Positions 11,977-24,426 of a DNA stretch of 64,000 nucleotides are shown piece by piece. The notes beneath the pieces were generated by a model, which saw only the letters and a program-made list of their open reading frames with translations, was not told the origin of the DNA and searched no databases. The DNA is taken from assembly GCA_009741485.1 (NCBI GenBank), contig CM019214.1:52779310-52843309 (forward strand). The letters are read 5' to 3'. A program made the translations under genes and the position numbers. Source of the DNA: Malurus cyaneus samueli. Lineage: Eukaryota > Chordata > Aves > Passeriformes > Maluridae. Numbering within the stretch: position 1 is the stretch's first letter; each line of letters starts with the position of its first letter.

Positions 11977-13962
11977 AGTCCTTAAAAGACTCCAGGGCGA
12001 ATGGAATAGCACCTTAAACCCAAGCTTACCGTATTGCAATTTCCTGTATAAGCTTATTTAATAATATAGATTTTACTGGAAGTTAATTAATTGATTAGAA
12101 AATTAATTTTTCTTTCAAAAATGGTTTTGGAACTTCAGAACCAAAAATAAGAGTTCACGGCTCCAAAATCTGTTTTCATCCAAACAAAAATTAGTTTCTG
12201 GTTTAGATTTATTCTTTGTCATTAAAAGTGGCCTCAAACATTTTTGGAAATAAATTATTTAAAATATTGAAATGTACCTGCAAAATGCCAGTTTTAATAA
12301 GCTGTCCTTTGATTTAGATAGTAGTATTGGACACAATCATATTTGATCTTAAAAAGCCAAACAAACCCCCATCAAAATTGCATGCTTTTGTTGCGAGCTG
12401 TAGCATTTCTAAATCCAGTCACCTCGATGATGACAATTATGAGAAGTGTTTAGTAGCCCATAAAATACACACATTCTGTTAAATAGTCATAAAAGGCAAA
12501 AGCAATACACAATAATAAGAGTTTAGACAGCTAAAATAGTACGTTTGCTACCTTATTCAATAGATTATTAGATCCATCTAAAATGTATTTAGAGTGCAAA
12601 CCAGTAGTGTGAGCTACCAAAAGCGGTGTGGGGTTTTTTCCACCCTCTATGCATTTTAATGTAGTTTGCTTATGGGGTCTCAGATCTGCGTCTAAACCTG
12701 TTTTAAGGTATTTTATGTCTAGCTCAGGAAGCGAAAGCATTCTGGGGGAAAATGTAGATACATTGTATTTAAAACCACATTGGAGTTAATGAGCTTTTCT
12801 TGCACATTAACCGGTTTGGCAGCATACGGTGAGATGGATTAATGTATGGTTTGTGAAATGAACCCTGCAATGTTATTCTGATGACATGGGTGTGAGCAGT
12901 GTGAGATGGAAAGGTAAAATTTGAATGTTGACCAAGAACCTTTTCACAAAACCTTAGACCTTTTGGCTGCTTTCAGTTTGAGAGAAATTATATTGTAACA
13001 GTTGCTTAAGCTGTATAAACTAACTGTATACTGTAAATCTGTTTCAGAAATGTTTATGTATAAAGTGGATGTTTGATAGATAATAATTTTGTATACCTTT
13101 AATTCATCTAGTTATGTCATTTCATAATATTTGAAAACCCAAAAGGAGTAGATTTGGTGAAGTAGAGCAATAGGCAAAATTTTGTTTTGAACATTTGACA
13201 AATCAGTTTTATTAAAGAAAAGTTTTTCGTTTATAAGTGGTGTAGGCAAGACATTGCCTGTGATTTGGATGTGGCTTGTGACTTCATTTCTTACTGCCAA
13301 CAGTTACGTCATTTTCTCTTTGAGGTTACTGATGGTAACACTGAAGTGTTGCCCAGACAGCTGCATGTTTGAGAGATGTGGTCAGCCCTCAGCAAGGCAG
13401 AGTTGCCCTGGCAGACTGTTTTGAACTTAGCTGGTGGCTGCTCTCACTTGAGCTGTACAGCCCCTTCTAGTAGTAAGCAGATTTCCTTCATCTCTGATTT
13501 CAGTCACATTTATTCAAATGTATAGTTGAATGTAATACACTTACAAGTGTATTTAAGTTCATAACTATATTTTGAGCAAACAATGCTCAGCGGACTGGAC
13601 ATCTTTATAGGGGAGTTCTATGTTTCTGTAGAGCTTTGATTTTAAAATTGCATTTTATGAAATACGCGGTTTTTGTATTAGAATTTGTTAATGTAATACT
13701 ATAATTTGCTTTTATTTGTACAAAAGGTGTCAATATATTTAGTCCGTAAAAGTAAAAACGCTCTGTGTTTTTTATAATCTGATTCTCAGAACTGCCTGTA
13801 TGAGAAAGGTGGAGTAACACTTGTAGTCTGGGGAATAGGATTTGGTTTTCAGTAATGTGAAATAATACCATCAGTAATGGCTCTAAAACCTTTTTGGACC
13901 TTGACTGCAGGTGTCCTGATGCTGGCAAGGTAAGTCACCAACATGTTGGCAGTGGGAATAAA
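11977..13962 (+). other. FBXL3: FBXL3 3' untranslated region (inferred extent)
   Basis: AT-rich sequence directly after the FBXL3 stop with no other gene. The mammalian gene also has a long 3' UTR. An AATAAA hexamer at 12249-12254 could give a short form. The end is placed at the hexamer at 13957-13962 as the best guess; another lies at 15528-15533. Confidence 0.5.
13957..13962 (+). terminator. FBXL3: Candidate FBXL3 polyadenylation signal
   Basis: AATAAA about 2 kb after the stop codon, on the gene strand. It is chosen over the hexamers at 12249-12254 and 15528-15533 only because the implied UTR length resembles the mammalian one as remembered. Confidence 0.35.
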
Positions 13963-15422
13963 TGGAAAGCGAGGCACAACCTAAATACTAGATCCCACTT
14001 GTGCAATTCACATCTTTGAAACCCAGTGGACATGAAATCCAGCATCCTGCCAGCCTCTGTCAGACCCTGCTGTGAGGAATGTTATGAGCTGGAGGTGGCA
14101 TGGTTGTAGTGGAACTGCTTCCCCAGCAAGGTAACTGGCCTGCTCTGAGAAGTCTGTGTTTGTGCACAGACTTCAGAAAGTCCCTCCTGAATGCAGCACT
14201 GTATTATAAGAGTTAAAAAGATGTTCAAGTGCAAGAAAAATGCTTGAAAGCAGTTGTGTCTCTTCCAGTGGAGGTCAGCAGGTTTTATACACCAAATCAA
14301 TTACTGCATCCTTGGCTCAAGTAATCAACATAAACCCTTTTATCAAAATCTGTATGTCTTGTTTTCTATATGTTGAAACAAACAACAAAGTAAATACATA
14401 AACATCATGGCACAAGTAGTAAAGAGTACCACAAACTCGTAAAGTTCATTAGAAACATGGGTGTCACAGCTGTATCATTTTTCCGAGTTCACCTTTATTT
14501 CTTATTTTCTAAAGAACAAAATTCAGTGTTGGCTTGGTTGTCCAGTTTTGGGTAGTGGTTGAAGTGTGTTGTGACAAATCTGACTTCTGAACATAGGTTA
14601 CCGCATTGAAGGCAGGACTTTCCTTAATCCATAACATCAGTGGGTGGGTTTGTGAGGGGGAAGGCAGTCAGCATTTTTACCAGCGATTTTCATTGCATGG
14701 CCCTTTGGGAAACAGGAGCACACTCCATTTGACCTTGATGGATGATGAGCCAGGATCTGCCTTGCTGGGGAACCCTCCTAGAATGAAGTGTGGCTTACAA
14801 CCCCAACCAGTTCACTGGTTTTGTGCAGCAGTTTTGCACAAGACCAATGCACAGACATGGAAATTGTAGTACAGAACGACTGTATTTTTGCCCTCAAGTG
14901 CAATGTGCATAAGAGCAGGGAGCAGAACCAAGCACAGGCTAAAGTGATGAGTAAGTGCTGTTTTCAAAGTGTGAGTAAAGACTTAGTGACAGTGACACAA
15001 TGCCAGGCTTATCCTTAAGTGTGGCATTTTGGACAGTCCGTTTCCTACTATTGGGCAAGTGCTAATGCCATCTGCCTGTGAGTGAAATGACGTGTGATCT
15101 GCTCCCTGTGTGATTTACAGGAGGAGGCTGTCCTTAAATGTTTTAGGTGAATAGGTGGTTTTCAGTCACAAGCTGATCATCAGGTGCACAGAAAGGGTTT
15201 GTGACATCTAACACTTTTAAGTTATAAAAGTGTAATTTTTATTGATCTGTTCTGGTTTCTCTAAACTTTGAAGAAGTAGCCTATTGATCATGTCTGGTTT
15301 TTTGGCTTTTAACTCGGTAGGCCTAACTCAAGAATTGTGGAGAGTACTACATTCTACAGTGCAGTAATTCCAGTTTAACTTCAACAACTACACTTCTTTC
15401 GGGACTGCAGTTTGTACTGGTG

Positions 15423-15428
15423 TTTATT
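15423..15428 (-). terminator. CLN5: Candidate CLN5 polyadenylation signal
   Basis: TTTATT on + is AATAAA on the CLN5 strand, about 2 kb after the stop. A second such hexamer is at 15238-15243. I saw no closer canonical one, only ATTAAA at 16133-16138. Confidence 0.35.
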
Positions 15429-16110
15429 ACCTCACCGCTGTGCATTCCATCTGAACAATTAACACACAACCCCACCCCTATTTGAAGCAAAGAAAGTGAG
15501 AGCTCCCCAACCCATGTGCCCAGAAGGAATAAATAATGGCGTCAGAAGGAACTCATGTATGTTACATAAAGTGAAACTCCTACACTGATGATTGCTACCT
15601 TTAAACTGAGGATGAGTTCAAAGTGTGGAACAGACACACATGGCTGCATGGAGAAATCCCCACATCAGTGTCAGTGTGCTCTGTGTGCTTGGTTCTGTGA
15701 TCCTATTTCCCCTTCAGAGCTCTGGGCCCTGGTTTGTGATGTTGAGGCTTTTTCCGGGGAAGACAAATATGGGCTCAAGGATGTTCAGGATTTCAAAGTT
15801 ATAAAAACATGCATGAATGAGAACGGAAGTTCTGTAGACTGGCTTGCTGCCTCTCTCTTGACTTCTCTAGAGCCTCCTCGATGACCTTCCTTGTGGTGCT
15901 ATGTGGTGCTTGGCTGCTGGCTGGGGTGAAACCATGACAGTATCGTAATCCAAAGCTGAGCTCAGTCACAAGGCTTGTGACTTTGACTAAAAAACCTCAG
16001 TCTTTGTCTGCGGCAAAAGATGAAGTGTCACCTGACAGTGGAAGAGAGGTGTGCTCATCCCCTCATTCCTCTCACACTACCTCATGCTCATCCCGCTACA
16101 TGATGTTTAC

Positions 16111-16166
16111 TAATTCAACTTATTGTAGTGACTTTAATTATTAATTCAACTAATTGTAGTGACTTT
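16111..16166. repeat. 31-bp tandem duplication
   Basis: A unit starting TAATTCAACT and holding ATTGTAGTGACTTT occurs at 16111 and again at 16142, giving a period of 31 bases with one clear mismatch. It lies in the probable 3' UTR of CLN5. Confidence 0.8.
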
Positions 16167-17472
16167 CTATATACAAGGTGAGTTTTCTGCCATTCTTATT
16201 ATTTGAATCTAATCATTGTATATTCCTCGCTTTGGCTGCAGCAGGCCATTAGCTTGATTCAAGCCAAATGAAACTGCAGAGTTGGGTTCCTGTGTTCCTG
16301 CCTGGCCACAAGACAGCACTAACCTCTGCAGGAGCGCTCGTTTCCACAGCTAGTTTGATTTTTTGGCTTTTTTTAAGTGAGCAATGAATAAGAGAGTATT
16401 ATGCTGCTGCAGGTGGCTTCCAAAAAGCCAGGCAGTTTCTCTGGCTTTGGTCCCTTGGGTGTAAAGGGAACTAAGTAGTTGCCAGGCTGCTCTAAGCTGA
16501 GCCTGGAACAGGACTCGAGGGCAGCACAGTGGGCACAGCAGCACTACTACAAACATCACTGCTAGAAAGAGGCTGCAATCACCTTTTACAGGCAGCTCTG
16601 TGACAAGCACAGATTAACTCCCATGTCAAAACCCCCCCCAAACCTTTCATATTAAGGTTTCTATGCTTTCTGAAGAAATTTAGAAGGAATATATCTTGAG
16701 TTCCATGAAACTGATCCAGTTAAAGCTCAAGTACACTTTAAGATAGGAGACTGGTAGAAAGAACACTGCAGTTATGCATCAGTCAACATCAAAACAGGCA
16801 GCTTGGCTTTTATCTGTGCTATAGAACACACATGAATCGGAGGAAGAGCCATCTGTATTATGTTTACAGTGCAGTTGAAGGAAGCAAAGTGGTGAAAAGG
16901 CACCAGCCATGCCATCTTCTGGTACATTCACTGCCCCTTCCCACCCTGCTGAACACCTGGGAACAGTTCATAGATCCAAGCTGTACCGACCAAAGAGCTA
17001 CAGAACACCAGTGTAAGGCACATGTTGAAGGAAATGGACATATCAAGATGCTCAGGCCGAGTTAGTCCTTGTAATGCTTGTGTCCCATGTCTGTTGGTGG
17101 CCAGCTGCTATCTGCTGCCACGTGGCCAGGGATGTGGAGAGCACCTGAGACCAGAGCAGGCAGCTGCCTCCCCACTCCCCATGTGGCACTGCAGAGCTCA
17201 GCCAGAGGAGCCAGTGCAGTGTCCCTTCCAGCAGCAGGGGCCATGGTTACACTGAAGAGGGGCCCGGTCAGAGATGCTGAAGCGTTCATGAATGTGTTAT
17301 ACAGGTAATAAGAAAATAAAAGCACAGTCTTTTGCCTGGTTTAGCAAAGCCTTCCCAACACACTTTTTACAGTCAGTAGTGAAACATCAACCTGCTAACA
17401 CCATCATGGTAGCGCCCCAAAATCCGTAAGAATATTTTGCCATAAAGGCAAGTTTTGTTCTTCAGTAGGCAG

Positions 17473-17984
17473 TCACACACCAAAGGATGCTTTGCTTCCA
17501 ACAGGCAAAGGAACCTCTTCATAAATTATTTTGAGGTAAGGGAACTTCATAGGTAAAAACCAGTATTCCAAGTTGTAGAAGAGGTAAAACTGATGATTCA
17601 AGATTACACGATCAATTATTTTGAAAAGATCCACAAAAAACTCTCTGACTGTCTGATGAGGTTTAAATGGATTGTAAAAGTTTCTTATAGCTGCTGCCAA
17701 TGTCTTGTTTCCTTGTGGTCCAAAAATAGATGTTTCATTCCCTAAATAAATAGGTTCTCCACTGTATAAAATTATGCTTGTATAGTTTGTTTGTATCTTC
17801 TTAAATACAGCTCCTAAGTCAGCTAGCTTCTGGTAGGTTCTCAGTATGAACTTGGAGCACTCATAAGAGTCAAACCATACTGTTGAATTTTTACCAGGAC
17901 TTGCTTGAACTGTCCAGGTCTCATAGTAAATGCCAGTCTCATTGTCATATTTTACCCACTGTGCCATTTCATTAAACATGGTTC
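17473..17984 (-). CDS. CLN5: CLN5 coding exon 4 (catalytic Cys, C-terminus)
   Basis: Begins by completing Gly, then [17 protein letters not shown], and ends at TGA (17475-17473) after SKASFGV. It holds the nucleophile Cys208. The sequon near the human C-terminus (NKT) is absent; NST at about residue 198 is extra compared with the human protein as remembered. Confidence 0.96.
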
Positions 17985-20900
17985 CTGTAAGAGATGAAAT
18001 AAGTATTACAGCGACAGGGTAACAAATACAGGACTCAAAATATTTTCCATCTATTTCAAGTTTCACCTCCCTCCCTTGCAAAAGTTTACCTACATTACCT
18101 TGCCATACACAGACACAAGGCTTAGGTTGGAAGGGAAAGAGATAACCCACTGAATTAACTACATTTACATGCAAGTTATTTAAAATATCTTTTTTTTTTT
18201 ACCCTTTTCCTGCTACTATGCCAGAACACCCAAACATCAGAGAATTGTAACACTTCTCATTTTGCTTTATCCATGCAGACAAACAGCGCAGGTAGTCCAC
18301 AGGAGATGCTGGCAAAATGCTCACCAGAGCAACAAGCATTTCTGCACTTCTTCAAGTTTTAACTAAATTCAAAAATTCAGAGCAGAAATTTCCATGTCTC
18401 TTCATAAAAGAGTCACACTTAGACACCCTGCTGTTTTAGCAGCTCCTCAGCTGGCAAAGCTAAATTCAGTGGAATGTAAGAGCAGCAAAATGCTTTTTTG
18501 CCTGCTCTCTGAAGAAAGCAAGTTCAGCTCATGATGCTGTTCACCTGCACTTGCATCCAGTCACCCTCTTTCACAGCAACTTTCAGATTCCTACTCAAAT
18601 TCAGACAACAGAAAACTCTTAGAGATGCTACTTCCCTGTAAGTTTCATGGAAATGGGAAGCAAGAGGCAAGGAGGACTGTAACAATGCCTCCACAAAGCA
18701 CCAGCATAACCTCAGCCTTCTTAGACCTCAAATAATCCACAGAGAGGAAGCATGACAAGTTCCCCAACTGTATGAAAATATTTAACTCTACGGAATGCAA
18801 CCGTATTAGGCATCAAGTACTTTAGTCATGAACTACAAACTCACAGGAAAGTAGCTCCACTTCACTGTCTGAAGAAGTTAGACAATGTCTAGAATTTCTC
18901 AGCAGCACTGAATAGATTATGCAGAGACTGAGGCCAGCAAAGCTGCTAAGGGTGGAATTTAGCACACACAAAGCATCACATCACACAAGCTGTAAGCTGA
19001 CTATCCGCTGTGCCTTGTACACTACACTAAGTTCAAAGAGTAAATGATTTTGGTCACAGAAAATGTAACTCTCCAAGTCCTCAGTGAGCTGAGGACTGTA
19101 AGTTATTCACTCTATTGCTAGAGAAATCAATCAGATTTATTTAAATGACCTTTTCATTTTAGGATTGCAGTGTTCAATACATACCCAGAAGCTCTTCTGG
19201 TGATCACCCATGTATTTTCAGGTATAAGTTCTAGGTTTGTTCTACAACATACGACAAAGACTTACTCCTATATTCCTGTACTCATACTACCTTATACTGG
19301 GGACATTTTCACAGTTTTTGACACATAATGGGGGTGAAAGAAATAGAGATTAATATTTTTATAACTTTGAGACTGTTGCTAAATATGCCTTATTTGCTCA
19401 ATAATGAACATGTTTTCAACAGTTTTTCTGTCTCAGCAGTCATCTGCCACTTCACAATAGAAGGTTTTGTTTTTGTGAAGCAATGTGGAAAGAGTCCATA
19501 ATGACTCTGTATAAGCTGTTTTGTTATTTTTATACTCAAGAGACTCAAGTGTTTTTGCACAGAAACACCAAATGACTCTTACTTAACAACTCTCCAATTG
19601 CTCAAAAGGCAGCAGCCTCATACCATTTTTTGTATTAGAGTGTTTGAAATTAGCATCAGTGACTAACACTGCAAATAACCTAATGAACATAAATTAAAAG
19701 ATACTGCTTTACAAAAGACAAGGCTGACTCTATATTTTGTATTAACATTATCAGAAGCATCTAAAATCTACCTGATATTGTGGTCACAAGAACTAAAGTT
19801 CCATTTTCCTTCCAGTGTGCATCATCTATTCCTTCATAGAAGCAGGCAGCTCCCTGATTACACCAGAAAGGTGCATCCATGCCAGGCCGCAGATGTGGGA
19901 ATGTGCAGTTCCCAAGTTGGAAGAGCTCATACCACTCCATTGTGTAGTTTTTGCCTGTTAGAGAGCTCTTGAAACCCACAGCATCATGCATAATTTTCTG
20001 GAAAAGAAAAAAATAAACAAACCACCAGAACTTTGATTTTATAACAACTTCAGCTTGACCTGTCCAGAAGGTAAGATGCTCTGGAGCTGTTCTGTAACAG
20101 GGTAAGAAGAGGAGAAGGAGTTCCTATAATACCTTGAATTCAGTAACACCAAAGCACAACACACTAGATTGCATGACACACTTTCGTCAGAGCAATCACG
20201 CTGTCTCAGTGGTTGTCTATCCATCCATTATAAATTCTGTCACTTGGAGGCAGATACGCAGTGGAGCTCATCATCAAGATTCAAGCTGACTTTTGAATCC
20301 TTGACCTCATGGGGTGTCAGAGAAATAAAGAGCAGAACCAAGCTACCTAAACCAGATCTTGCTAATGAATGCCATAAAAGGAATGAGGTAAGTATTTTGT
20401 TTAAAAGCTGTATAGTAAAAACATAAATCCATATTTAGTTAACAACCAAGATATCAGTATATGAATCTATTTCCATTTTTGACTGTTTGTACTTGGTTTT
20501 GATTCCTTAACATTTCTTCACTGATTACGAATCATGCTTTGAAGATTAATTTTGCTATTGCTGTAATTATAAATATTACTAAAGCTGAGACTCTTTCATA
20601 TTTGCATGACTCCATGAATCGAGACTTCAATTCCACACTGATCATAACAAGAAAGAACTGTAAAAGCAACTGGCTTCTCATGATCCAGCATTCTCACATC
20701 TGGCTGTCCGCTCCTGAGAGATATCAATGTCTAAGCAAATATGTGATTTTTTAACAGCAGAAAAGTTAATAAACTAAGCAACTATTTTATCTAGGGGGAC
20801 AAATGAAACTATTTTCTTGATGCAGTAACAGCACAGAAGAAAAGAGACCCAAGACATAACAGCGTGCGTGTACAAAACACTCAATATGCAGCCACATGGG

Positions 20901-23900
20901 GGAACATGTTCAAACCCACCAACAGTGCTGTTCATGCTGCTCTTGTCTTTGGCTGAGCTAAATCCTGTACATTTTGTTTGAAACCTAATGGTCTTTGAGT
21001 ATCTTTTCTACAGACAGTCTAGCCTGTGTGCTCTTATATTCTTCCATCCAAGCATATCCTGACCTTAAAGCTCCCGTTCTTGATACCTGCTGTTAAATTC
21101 AGCTTAATTTGTCACTATAACTTTGTTAAAAACATCACCTTACCAAATGTCCTAGTAGGCTCCCATACTTGAATTCCCACACTGGAGCCTGTAACCGATA
21201 CACTTCAATGACATCGTTGTCTTTCATAGCAGGAATGGCAGAGCCAGTGGGACAGAAGGTGTAACGAGCTTGGCAGTAAGGATCAGTCTTTGGACGGAAA
21301 TCAAAGCGCCTGTGTTGAGAAACAGAAGCACAGAGGATGATAAGCACGACCCTGCAGTTGGAGTAACTGTCATAGCTTTCTGAGCTTTCTGTGGGGGGAG
21401 GCTTCAGTTTGCAGCAGCCCCAGAGGCAGATTCTGTGATTCAGGCATTGCAACACTTGGAGTACATAAGTTCATAAGGTTGCTGGGGTGCACATCTGCAG
21501 AAACAAGACTTCAGGATTTAAGGCTCACTAATGCAAGTCACACTGTACTGATAGTGAAGAAATGGAAATAATGCAGATTAACAAGGGTGACATACTCTGC
21601 AAAATCAGAGACCGACAGATGCTGGGTAAAAGATAGTTTGAGATGTGCCTCAAAACCACTCTCCTGACAATTTACTTACACAGGGATTGACCAATTTGTT
21701 CTTACTATTCTATAGTAAGAGGTCCTCAGATGAAGCTATTTTGACTCTGCCAAGATCAGAAAAAAAATTAACCCCTCTATGCCAATTTAGATAAAAGAGG
21801 TCTAACGACCTAGCTAGGATCACCGTTTCCATTTCATTCCTATTAGACCTCAAAAACTGAAGACCTGACCCACTTACTTATCACACTGCACACAAACAGC
21901 AAAGAACCTTTTTGACAAGTGTGTGGGGTTTGTGTGGCCAGCTTTTGGTAGCAGGGTAGCTACATGGATGGCTTCTGTGAGAAGCTGCCAGCAGCTTTCC
22001 CTCTGTCAGGCAGAGCCAATGCCAGCCAGCTCCAGCATGGACCCTGCACTGGGCAGGGCTAAGCTAATCAGGAATGATAGTAACAGCTTTGTGATAACAG
22101 ATTTAAGTAGGAGAAAAACGTTATTAAACAGATCTAACTGAGGCCAGAGAAGAGTTGAGTGAGAATATGTGAGTGGAATAGAGCTGCAGACACCAAGGCT
22201 GATGGAGATTGAGGGGGAGGAGCTGCTCCAAGTGCTGGTGCTGAGATTCCTCTGCAGCCCGTGGTGCAGACCATGGTGTGAAGCAGCTGTGTCGCTGGAG
22301 CCTGTGGAGAAAACCCACGCTGGAGCAGGTGGATGCCTTAAAGAACACTTTGAACCCATGGAGAAGGCCTCAGACCAACTGAGAGAGAAGCCAACACCGG
22401 AGCAGGCTTCCTGGTAGGAAGAGGGTCCTTGTGACCTACCAGGAAGAAGGTCCAGGAACACTAAAGAAGTTCATGGAAAACCGTCTGCTGTACAAGGGAC
22501 CCCATGTTGGAGTAAGGGAAGGACTCGTCTCCCCAAGCAGCAGCAGGAACAACATCTGATGAAATGACCATGACTCCCATTCCCCATCTCCCTGCACCAC
22601 TAGGGGGAGGAGGTAGAACCTGGGAAGGAGAGAGGTATGGGGCAAAGGTGTTTTTAAGATTTATTTTACTGCTCACTACTGTGCTCTGATTTTGTAAGTA
22701 ATCAATTCAATTAATATCCCAAAGCTGAGTCTGTTTTGCCTGTGACAGTATTTGATGAGTGATCTCTCCCTGTCCTTATCTCAATCCATGAACCTTCTCC
22801 TGTATTTTCTTTCCCCTGTCCCCTTGTGGAGGAGAGTGATAGAGTAACTTTGGTGGGAACTTAGCATCCAACCAGGATCCAATTTTAGGGAAAATTGGTG
22901 ATATCTCAGCTGGGCTGCAGGCCTTGCTATTGCTCATGAAGTGCTGTGTCCTTGAGTCATCTCATAGCTGGGGTATTTCTGTTAGTAGCCCTGGGCAACT
23001 GAGTGTTAGACTCTCAGGCAAGATCTAACCAAGCAAGATCTGCACAAGCTGAGCATGCCAATTTGTCTGCCTTTATTTTGTCCTGGGGAAAAGAAAAGGA
23101 AAAAAAGGCCCCAACCCCCAGCGAATATGTCTGAAGAAAGAACACACAGAAAACAAAGATTTAGGCCAAACACACATTCGATTCCTGTTTCTGGATTGCG
23201 CACTTCACATTTTCAGCTCCTCCTTGCACTGCACCTTGCATGTAACAAGAAGGTAACAAGCATATTAAGAAGCACAAAAATCCCACATTTCTGAGCATTT
23301 CACACCAACAGGTTTGTACTCCATATCTGACCCTCCCAAGACCCAGTCTTGCTACTAGTGAACTTGCTGGAAAATCCCAACAACTCGTGACTACAAGATC
23401 AGCTCCTTCAGCCATCACCTGACGCAAATTTAACTTCTGGAAATTATGCAACAGGCTCTCAAAATTTCAGGTGCGCATTATTAAATATCAGTTAAACATT
23501 GATAACTACTCCCTTTACAAACAGCAAGCCCGCACAAAATACACAATCAAGCGTAGCCCTTCTTCTGAAGAGGCTCATTTCCCCCGCACAGCCACAGCTG
23601 TCGCTATTTTCATGCCTTCAAGTGCAGTCTCCTGCTGTCCCCAACAGCACCAGGACTTCTGCCACTCAGGCAGCTCTGGAGCAGCGAACGGGGTTTTGCA
23701 CCGTTTTATTTATCATGGAGAGAAGCATGACGTTAAGTTAAATTTAAAAAATAAAACAACCCGTACCCTGACTTCCTCATCACCGCCTTTTCTGCGGGCA
23801 TTAGGAAGCATGTTTAGAGGCGGGCAGTCATTCCCGGGTACCAACCCTCCCGCTGCTGAGACCAAACGCGAAGCTCTCGGCCTGGGATGGCACCACCGCT

Positions 23901-24151
23901 CCCTTGGCGAGCCAAACACGCCAAACGCCGTGTAAATGATCAACACCTCAGGATCAAAACGGGGGAGCTTTTCGCGGCGTTTCTAGTCTGATACACCGAG
24001 AAGCACGGGAAGCGCAGCGCCGGCGGAGGCCCTCCCACGGCACTCACCTGTAGGGCACGGGCCAGCGGAGCCCGCCCGCCACACGCAGCCCCCACACCGC
24101 CAGCAGCAGCAGCAGCGCGGGCAGCAGCCCCGAACAGCGAGCGGAGCCCAT
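17473..24151 (-). CDS. CLN5: CLN5, lysosomal BMP synthase / depalmitoylase (4 coding exons)
   Basis: Coding exons on the minus strand are 24151-24048, 21309-21144, 19997-19772 and 17984-17473, phases 2/0/1, giving 335 residues. Residues about 7-27 are a Leu-rich signal or membrane segment ([12 protein letters not shown]); the mature enzyme starts near [13 protein letters not shown]. The catalytic pair reported for human CLN5, His166 and Cys280, corresponds to His94 (KIMHDAVGF) and Cys208 (DSYECSKF) with the same 114-residue spacing. Eight N-glycosylation sequons are visible. Family knowledge: CLN5 is a soluble lysosomal NlpC/P60-like enzyme. It has been reported to transacylate lysophosphatidylglycerol to bis(monoacylglycero)phosphate and to remove S-palmitate, and its loss causes neuronal ceroid lipofuscinosis. 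The chosen ATG at 24151 has a strong Kozak context (CCGCCATGG). The frame stays open upstream to an ATG at 24448, but that ATG lies in a CR1 element. Confidence 0.96.
17985..19771 (-). other. CLN5 intron 3
   Basis: About 1.8 kb without a recognisable exon or mobile element. It ends at TCTTACAG on the minus strand just before exon 4. Confidence 0.75.
19772..19997 (-). CDS. CLN5: CLN5 coding exon 3 (catalytic His)
   Basis: Begins KIMHDAVGF, with the catalytic His at residue 94, and ends TTISG split after its first base. The acceptor is TTTTCCAG and the donor is ATCAG|GTAGAT. It includes sequons NYT, NCT and NGT. Confidence 0.95.
19998..21143 (-). other. CLN5 intron 2
   Basis: About 1.1 kb. 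No coding sequence or repeat was recognised. Confidence 0.75.
21144..21309 (-). CDS. CLN5: CLN5 coding exon 2
   Basis: Completes Arg35 and runs to Leu90, including [19 protein letters not shown] and ending YGSLLGHL. The acceptor is CAACACAG|G and the donor is TTTG|GTAAGG. Confidence 0.95.
21310..24047 (-). other. CLN5 intron 1
   Basis: About 2.7 kb. It contains LTR copy 2 (21920-22881), antisense to CLN5, and rises in CpG content toward exon 1. No other gene is seen. Confidence 0.8.
21920..22881 (+). mobile_element. Solo LTR of an avian endogenous retrovirus family (copy 2)
   Basis: Aligns by eye with the LTR at 8097-9163: shared start (TGTGTGGGGTTTGTGTGGC here), shared GGCTTCTGTGAGAAGCTGCC block, shared CTGCAGCCCGTGG and GCTGGAGCAGG motifs, and shared tail GTGAGTGATCTCTCCCTGTC. 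It is shorter than copy 1 because part of the central block is missing. The hexamer region is degenerate (no clean AATAAA), and similarity stops at about 22881 before the usual 3' end. It has no coding part. It is oriented against CLN5. Confidence 0.75.
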
Positions 24152-24350
24152 GGCGGAGCCGGAGCCGGGCCCGGAGCTGCGGGGGAAGCGGCGGGCCGGA
24201 GGAGGCCGGCTGGAAGGGGCCGCCCCGCTCCCGCCCACCGTGCCGGGGAGGCGGCGGGGCCCGCTCAGCCCGGCTGCAGGCCGGGGCCTGCCGGACGGGG
24301 GTGTCTTTTCCTGCTTCTCCCTGGGAAACCAACCGTGTGCCGAATCGTCC
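23950..24350 (-). promoter_or_regulatory. CLN5: CLN5 CpG-rich promoter region
   Basis: Dense CpG and G/C sequence spanning CLN5 exon 1 and about 200 bases upstream, unlike the AT-rich surroundings. There is no TATA box at a useful distance, as is usual for housekeeping lysosomal genes. A CR1 element begins about 275 bases upstream of the start codon and bounds the region. Confidence 0.65.
24048..24151 (-). CDS. CLN5: CLN5 coding exon 1 (signal/membrane segment)
   Basis: Encodes residues 1-34 and two bases of Arg35, in a CpG-rich stretch. It begins [20 protein letters not shown]. The donor on the minus strand is CTACAG|GTGAGTG. Confidence 0.92.
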
Positions 24351-24426
24351 CCCAAAAACGTCACCCGACTGAGCTGCGACTGTCTTTTCTGTCGTTTCAC
24401 GCATTGCTTTGGTGACGCTTTAAGGC

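Larger units (their letters stand above)
13963..17472. other. Convergent FBXL3/CLN5 3' region
   Basis: Between the two convergent genes. It probably holds the CLN5 3' UTR (on -) and perhaps a longer FBXL3 3' UTR (on +). On the minus strand AATAAA hexamers occur at 17 positions-equivalent sites including 15423-15428, 15238-15243 and 14494-14499. A 31-bp direct duplication lies at 16111-16166. The open frames here are short and unrelated to anything I know. Confidence 0.55.
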
